Of a stretch of DNA of 64,000 bases, positions 58,656 through 64,000 are shown piece after piece. The DNA lies in NCBI RefSeq assembly GCF_000321225.1, contig NW_004451010.1, positions 825,067 through 889,066 of the forward strand, read 5' to 3'. How positions within the stretch are numbered: position 1 is the first letter of the stretch; every line of letters starts with the position of its first letter. The notes below the pieces were generated by a model, which was not told the DNA's origin, made no database searches, and saw nothing but the letters and a program-made list of their open reading frames with translations. This stretch comes from Odobenus rosmarus divergens (Eukaryota > Chordata > Mammalia > Carnivora > Odobenidae). A program made the translations under genes and the position numbers.

Positions 58656-61375
58656 GTTTTAATGCAAGAACATGGGTGATTTTAATGGTATTTTTATGAA
58701 AGAATGGTATAAAATATAGAATGAGATTTTTAAAAATTTGCTTAATTTTTTTAGCTTAAGATTTTAGTACAAGTTTTATGCATATTATGTGCTTTCCTAG
58801 TTGTTGAATCAACAATACCTGTGAAACTCCTTATAATTCTGTGTATTAATTAATTAATTAGTTAATTAAAATTCTAATTATGTTCGCAGTCTGAATGCTA
58901 GATGTATATTGTTGCAGTTATCATTGTTGTTTAGCATTAAGGACAGGAATCTCTACAAATGTCAACCAAATACCTAATACGTTTTTCAGAAGTCATTGAG
59001 GGGAGGTAGATTCAGATGCAGAGGTAAAGAAAAAAGCCCTCTCTCATCCCCTCAGCCAAGCTCAAACCCACATTGCTCCTCTGTTAGCTCAGGTCCCCTG
59101 CCAGGTCTTTGATGTTTTACCTCCTAATTGCAACTCTTCTTGGTACCTCAGCCATTCCATGAAAATCACTAAGTGGCACATATTGGAACTTAAAAACAAA
59201 AACTAAATTGAATCCTGTACATACATACACACACACACACAGCCTGGAAGCCTGGCCCCAAACCAGGTTTTTTTTACACAGATTTGTATCACACAGTGTA
59301 AATATCAATGTCACAGAGTGGATTCCATGGTTTGCAGTCATCTTCTCTGAACCAGTAAGTTTAAGCCAAAACTGAATGGGGAATTATAAGGTCTGAAGTA
59401 TTGTTTGTTTTGCTGGTTTGGGTTTGTGGGAATCAGCCCAAGTCTTGATGAGTTCATGCCCCTAATTTGCTTTCACCACACTGTGCCTTCAAGATGCTAA
59501 AATACCAGAATGAAAAGTGAAAAATTCTGTTGGTTTTATAGATGCCTTAAATACTAACCATTTGAATTAACTAATAGAAGGTGGAAGAGGTAAGCCAAAT
59601 CATCAAGTAAACTAAAATTCATTTGTATTTGCTTCTGGAGTGCATCATGTGATATTTTCCAGGGAAGATTCACATTCTTAATTATGTTTGGTTTACAATA
59701 ATATTAAAATAACCACATTTCCTGAATATAATTCAATTGTGCCATAAAGGGATATGGTGTTCTTTTATCATTCCAGTCAGGATAGAATCCACTGGCAATA
59801 AAAATCGGCCCATGAGTAATCCATGCAAAAATAAAATAGATTTGACTACATTTAGAAGCCACTATACCAACAGAATTTACATTATCTCTGTGTTCTAGTG
59901 TTTCTTAGACATCTCAGAATCCTAGCTTTGGGAGGGATACTGGGGAGTCTTCTCACTGGTTTAGTATAAGTTAGCTGAGGGTCTGCTTTATATGCTGCAC
60001 TGTGTTAGCCCCTAGGGAAAAGAAAATGGGAGATGGAGGAGAGGTCATGCCGTCGAGGAGTTCCCTGTTTGGTGGTACTCAGTCTGGCTATCTTGAGCCT
60101 CTGCTCCAGCATCCTGAATAAAGCACCATTTTCTTTGCTATCCAGGCAAGCAGGAGTAAACAGGCAAGCTGCTGGCTGTTTGTGTTGTCTGGGGTTACTT
60201 GTCTTGAGTTTGCTGCAGGAAGCTGGTGGGGAACAGACCATTCTCACTGCCTTCTCAGATATCTGTTCACTGACCTGGCAACAACCTTACCCTTCTTGAA
60301 TAGTGTTTGTCTCCAAGCAAACATCTGCACAGGCAATAATATCCCTCTCCTGAGCTTTGATTCTCAAAAGTCTGGAAAGGCACATGGATACCTTGAAGAG
60401 TCTTGGGTGACACAAACGACTTGGGTTCCTAATATGGGTAGACAATATGGGACTCAGCTGTTTAACACCTGACTGCCAAGTAGTCTATAACCTTCCATAA
60501 CAAATGAGACTGATATATGGGTTGGTGCCAAGAAATGTTGTAAGGGTTGGGCTTCAGTACTTCAGATTATACTTCTTGGACTCATGTTCAGATCTCAGTG
60601 TTGAGGGAGACATATGACACCTGAAGGAGAGCCTTTCCAACCCCCTCCCTTGCCTAGGATATTTGGGAGGACAGTTCGTTAGGAAATACATAAATGTTTA
60701 TGAGGTGGGAAGGGTGCAAAAAGAGAAAAAAATATGCTCAAATATCAGGGACCCACCCCTGTTATGACCTTTTTTATCCCTTCCACTTTTTCTCACTCTT
60801 GCTTCCATAACATCCTTAGAGAGAAACAAGATATTTCACCGTGTTTGTTTGTTTTCCAAGAGCAGTTGACAACAGACAGTCATGTAGGCACACCCAGTTT
60901 ACCAATCATGTAAGGAAATAGATGACTATTCCTGTCTGTCCCTTTGAGCTGGCCCTGCAGGGGCTGGCAAGACAAACATTTTACACATGCCATTCCTATA
61001 GAGAGGTCTCACAGCTATAAAAGTCATCTTTGAATCCAAGTTACCATATGAACCAATTAGAATAAAAACCCCAAACAAAGTTCCACAACTAGCTTCTTTC
61101 TTCTGAGCAGACTCCTTGATAGCTAGAAATCTGAAGCTTCAGATAAAAAATTTCAGAAAATGATCAGATTTTCTAACATGCCATAATACAGAATACCCTC
61201 TTTCCTAACTTGCTTCCCATTGTCCCTTCCACTTTAAAGAAGAAAAACAAAACCACAAGAATGATGAACTCTTTACACACTACAGAACTGTGTAGGGTTT
61301 AAATAAGAATCGGAGGCCTGTATTCTGTTTTATTTGTGAACACACCTAGGATGTACTTGTCTTTGGTTAAGTGTG
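58656..61375. other. Unique intronic DNA
   Basis: No gene is seen. It includes a (TTAA)n run at 58846-58868, a short CA run at 59227-59242 and a possible ancient-repeat trace at 59970-60075 (taagttagctgagggtctgc and cgaggagttccctgtttggt). Confidence 0.35.
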
Positions 61376-61490
61376 AAATGGAAACTGGTGCCCACACTAA
61401 CTAGCTATGATCCTGAGAAAGTTATTTAACTTCTCTGAGCCTTATTTGCCTCAGCTGTAAGATAAGGAATTTGAACTAAGATCATCCATA
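61376..61490 (+). repeat. MIR relic, sense
   Basis: The order is aactagctatgatcctgaga, aagttatttaacttctctga and gccttatttgcctcagctgt. Confidence 0.75.
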
Positions 61491-61799
61491 AGCTAATAGG
61501 GAAGGTTTAGAAGTTTTAGCCTGAGTGGGTGTGCAAAGAAAATGTAATGTTCTTCAACACCTTTGAGATATCAGGTAACTTATTGATAGCCAGTATTAAC
61601 TTAGCAGAAGTTGTTTGAGTAAACCAGTAGCTAGTTACCAACTTGTAAGTGTTTAGTATCTTGGGTCTCAAGCATTTTGGGGATTGTTTGAACAGTGGCT
61701 GTGCAATTGCTTAGGCAATAAATTGACATTTAATTCAGTAAACATATATTCAGGGACTTCAGATTGCATGGACTTATTCTAGGAGCTATATAATGACAT
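61491..61799. other. Unique intronic DNA
   Basis: Nothing recognised. Confidence 0.35.
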
Positions 61800-61960
61800 C
61801 TTTAATTGGCATAGCACTTGATAGTTTATGAAGCCCTTTCATATGAATTGTCTCATTTGATTTTTATACCAACACTGTGGAGCAGAGAGGGCAAGTATTA
61901 TCACCATTTTACAGATGAGGAAACTGAGGCTCACTGATATCCCATGGAATCCTAATTTCA
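61800..61960 (-). repeat. MIR-family relic, antisense
   Basis: The order tttatgaagccctttcatat, ccattttacagatgaggaaa and ctgaggctcactgatat is antisense MIR. Confidence 0.7.
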
Positions 61961-62039
61961 ATTTATTATTCCTGGGTTCTGAGGAGACAAGGGATGGGTA
62001 AAATATAAAAGGAAAACTTTTTACGAAAAATAAGTATCC

Positions 62040-62470
62040 TCTGATGATATTGATGATGATGATGATGGCAGTTAACATTTAATGAGCTCTTGCTGTGTGC
62101 CAGACACTGTTATATCTGTAATAACTAATTTAATTCTCACAGCAATCCTATGACAGAGGTACTGAAATTATTCCTACTAGTGATAAATATAACGTAAAAT
62201 CAACTAGCGCAAGATTTCTCTTAATCTGTTTTGTTCACTGTTATATCTCCAGCAGTTAGAATAGTGCCTAACACGAAATGGACACTCCATAAATATTTTT
62301 TGAATGAATGAAAGTTTCTGAATGTTTAGAATGAATGAATCTCTGTTTTTCCAGTAGAGAAACTGAGCTTGGGATAATTGGGTAATTGTTCTTGACTAAG
62401 ATCACTCAGCTAAAACAAGGTGGATGCAAGATTTGAATTTAGCTTTATCCAGAGTTCTTTAAGATCGCAA
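62040..62470 (-). repeat. MIR relic, antisense, interrupted by an L2 end
   Basis: The first half (62055-62175) carries gagctcttgctgtgtgccag and cagcaatcctatgacagagg. The second half (62325-62465) carries agtagagaaactgagcttgg and gatcactcagctaaaacaag. L2-like text separates them. A (GAT)n run starts at 62042. Confidence 0.65.
62200..62320 (+). mobile_element. L2 3' end inside MIR
   Basis: The text gttatatctccagcagttag, then agtgcctaacacgaaatgga and aatattttttgaatgaatga is the L2 3' terminus in sense. Confidence 0.65.
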
Positions 62471-63885
62471 GCTATCCTTGTATTGAAACAACCCACCAAC
62501 TATATTAAGTGTATGTGCTTTAGGGGGGAAGTTTTAAACTTGGAAAATCATAATAACTTTTCTTATCCTTGGATTTAGGTTCTTGCAAAGAAGCATTTAA
62601 TTGATGTAAAATCCTAGATTTGATATATAACTGTTATGTATTTTTTGATGGTGATCAGGCTTGGAAAACAGTTGTTTAACTGAGTATTCTGATACTTCTG
62701 CTTGAAAATGCACTCTCTAATTAAATGTGTGATGTTTTGTTTGTGTTGGCTGAGGCACTCATTACAAACTAGGAAAGTCTAGCTCTGGTTTATCCATCAA
62801 AGAAATATAAATGTCTGAGAGATGGTGTGGCTAGCCATAGAAGCTTAAAGTGGGAGGTTGTTAGTTGGGGATGGGGTAGGCAGGATTGCAAATTCAGGTT
62901 AGTCAGAATAAAATACTTAGGAAAAACTGAATTATTAGAAGGTTGCCAGCTTGCAAAGATGAACCAATGAAAATCTAGAAAGAAAAATAAGACAAGGAAA
63001 GAAATGATGCATTACCTTTGAAAAGAACAAATTTAAAACATATAATCCCATTGTGAGATTTTGGCTTCACAGTGAAAGAATTGCAGTGTGAAATGTAATG
63101 CCTAACTTCACCCAGTACTTAATGTGACTTGACAGCTTACCTGGAAATGAACTGTAAAGAAATGCTTAATTTAAAAATTATATTGTATGATCTCCATAAT
63201 TGAAATATTAAAAACTTTTTAGCAGAGCATAAGTAAATGTTTCAGTAAAAAAGTGCACTCTTTCCTTACAAATTGCCTGTGACAATAGGCTGAATGTGAT
63301 AATTTTCATTATTGTTTGTATAACTAATGCAGTTCTTACCTCTTTCTTGTGTATTTACACTTGCTTCTTGTTTTACATCGATAAACTAGAAATAATAGCC
63401 AATGGTGGATTTCTGTTTATTTTATAATTTTTTTCTAATTATAAAACTAATTAATTCATATTCATTGGAGAAAATTTGGAAAGTATAGAAATATTTAAAT
63501 GCTTTAATATCAGAGTTTAGAAATTTCCTTTAAGGAGGTGGTATTTATGTCTATGTTAAGTCCTTTAGGAACTCAAAAAAATTGGCATTTTCTAATTATA
63601 CACCCATGTGAACTTAGGAGAGAGATAATGGTACTCATTTTTATATTTGAGAAAAAGGAGATGCTGGCTAAGGACAGAAAGAAAAAGAAATGGATTTTTT
63701 TAAATTATGCTCACTAGACTATATCTTCATCTATAAAGATCTTCTTTTCTATATTTATATCTGTATAATGTGTTCACAGATATCATATGTGTGAAGAATA
63801 TCAGTTTGCATCATCCATACTGTACCCTAGTCTCATTAGTTTCACAGTCTCTTTTCCATCTTGATCTCAGTGTAATTATTAACCT
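62471..63885. other. AT-rich unique intronic DNA
   Basis: No named element. The part at 63415-63500 has a weak old-repeat look, like 10020-10140. Confidence 0.35.
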
Positions 63886-64000
63886 TTAAAAACAAAGTAA
63901 AAGCACCAGGCCCAGTTAGTTTAATTGGTGAATTCTACTCAACATTTAAGGAAAAAATGACACCAATTCTCTGTAGTCTCTTCCAGAAGATAGAAGCAGA
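63886..64000 (+). mobile_element. L1 ORF2 fragment running off the window
   Basis: Sense translation reads KAPGPVSLIGEFYSTFKEKM then TPILCSLFQKIEAE, matching the L1 RT segment [20 protein letters not shown]. The fragment starts inside ORF2 and continues beyond 64000. Confidence 0.85.

Overview
This is nuclear genomic DNA of a placental mammal, almost certainly an arctoid carnivore (the bear, seal and mustelid group). Sixteen tRNA-Lys-derived CAN-SINEs carry the GGCGCCTGGGTGGCTCAG head seen in arctoids, not the dog or cat form. One nearly full-length LINE-1 has a carnivoran-type 5' UTR, and older L1, L2, MIR, Tigger and LTR debris fills much of the rest. I see no tRNA, rRNA, CRISPR array, operon or microbial gene.

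The only real gene is DDAH1 (dimethylarginine dimethylaminohydrolase 1). Its first coding exon lies at 24115-24417 on the + strand inside a CpG island (about 23770-24500) and ends at a clean phase-0 splice donor. The 101 encoded residues contain the family's substrate-binding positions L30, D73, E78, D79 and R98. The rest of the protein, including catalytic His173 and Cys274, lies beyond this window. Everything from 24418 to 64000 is therefore the start of a very long intron 1, and 1 to about 23770 is upstream flank or an intron of a longer isoform.

Layout: 105-6773 is a minus-strand full-length L1 with broken ORF1 and ORF2 and a SINE inserted in it. From 6.8 to 23.7 kb there is unique DNA with SINEs, L1 3' ends, L2, MIR and LTR-like relics. 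The DDAH1 promoter and exon 1 follow at 23.8-24.4 kb. From 24.4 to 37 kb the intron is mostly unique and repeat-poor, with a three-copy 48-bp minisatellite at 36.56 kb. A second, 5'-truncated minus-strand L1 occupies 37.2-40.3 kb. From 40 to 55 kb there is unique DNA with MIRs, SINEs, a scaffold gap (48994-49258) whose flanks are identical, and an L1 3' end with a perfect 15-bp target duplication. From 55.1 to 58.7 kb lie old L1 pieces, one split by a Tigger-type DNA transposon. From 58.7 kb to the end there is unique DNA, MIR and L2, with a plus-strand L1 ORF2 fragment running off the window.

I found no convincing new biological system. The observations most worth checking are the shared FAAD (instead of FADD) reverse-transcriptase motif in two diverged L1 copies, two SINEs in the same target site, the probably artefactual scaffold gap, an out-of-frame upstream ORF overlapping the DDAH1 start codon, and the 48-bp minisatellite.
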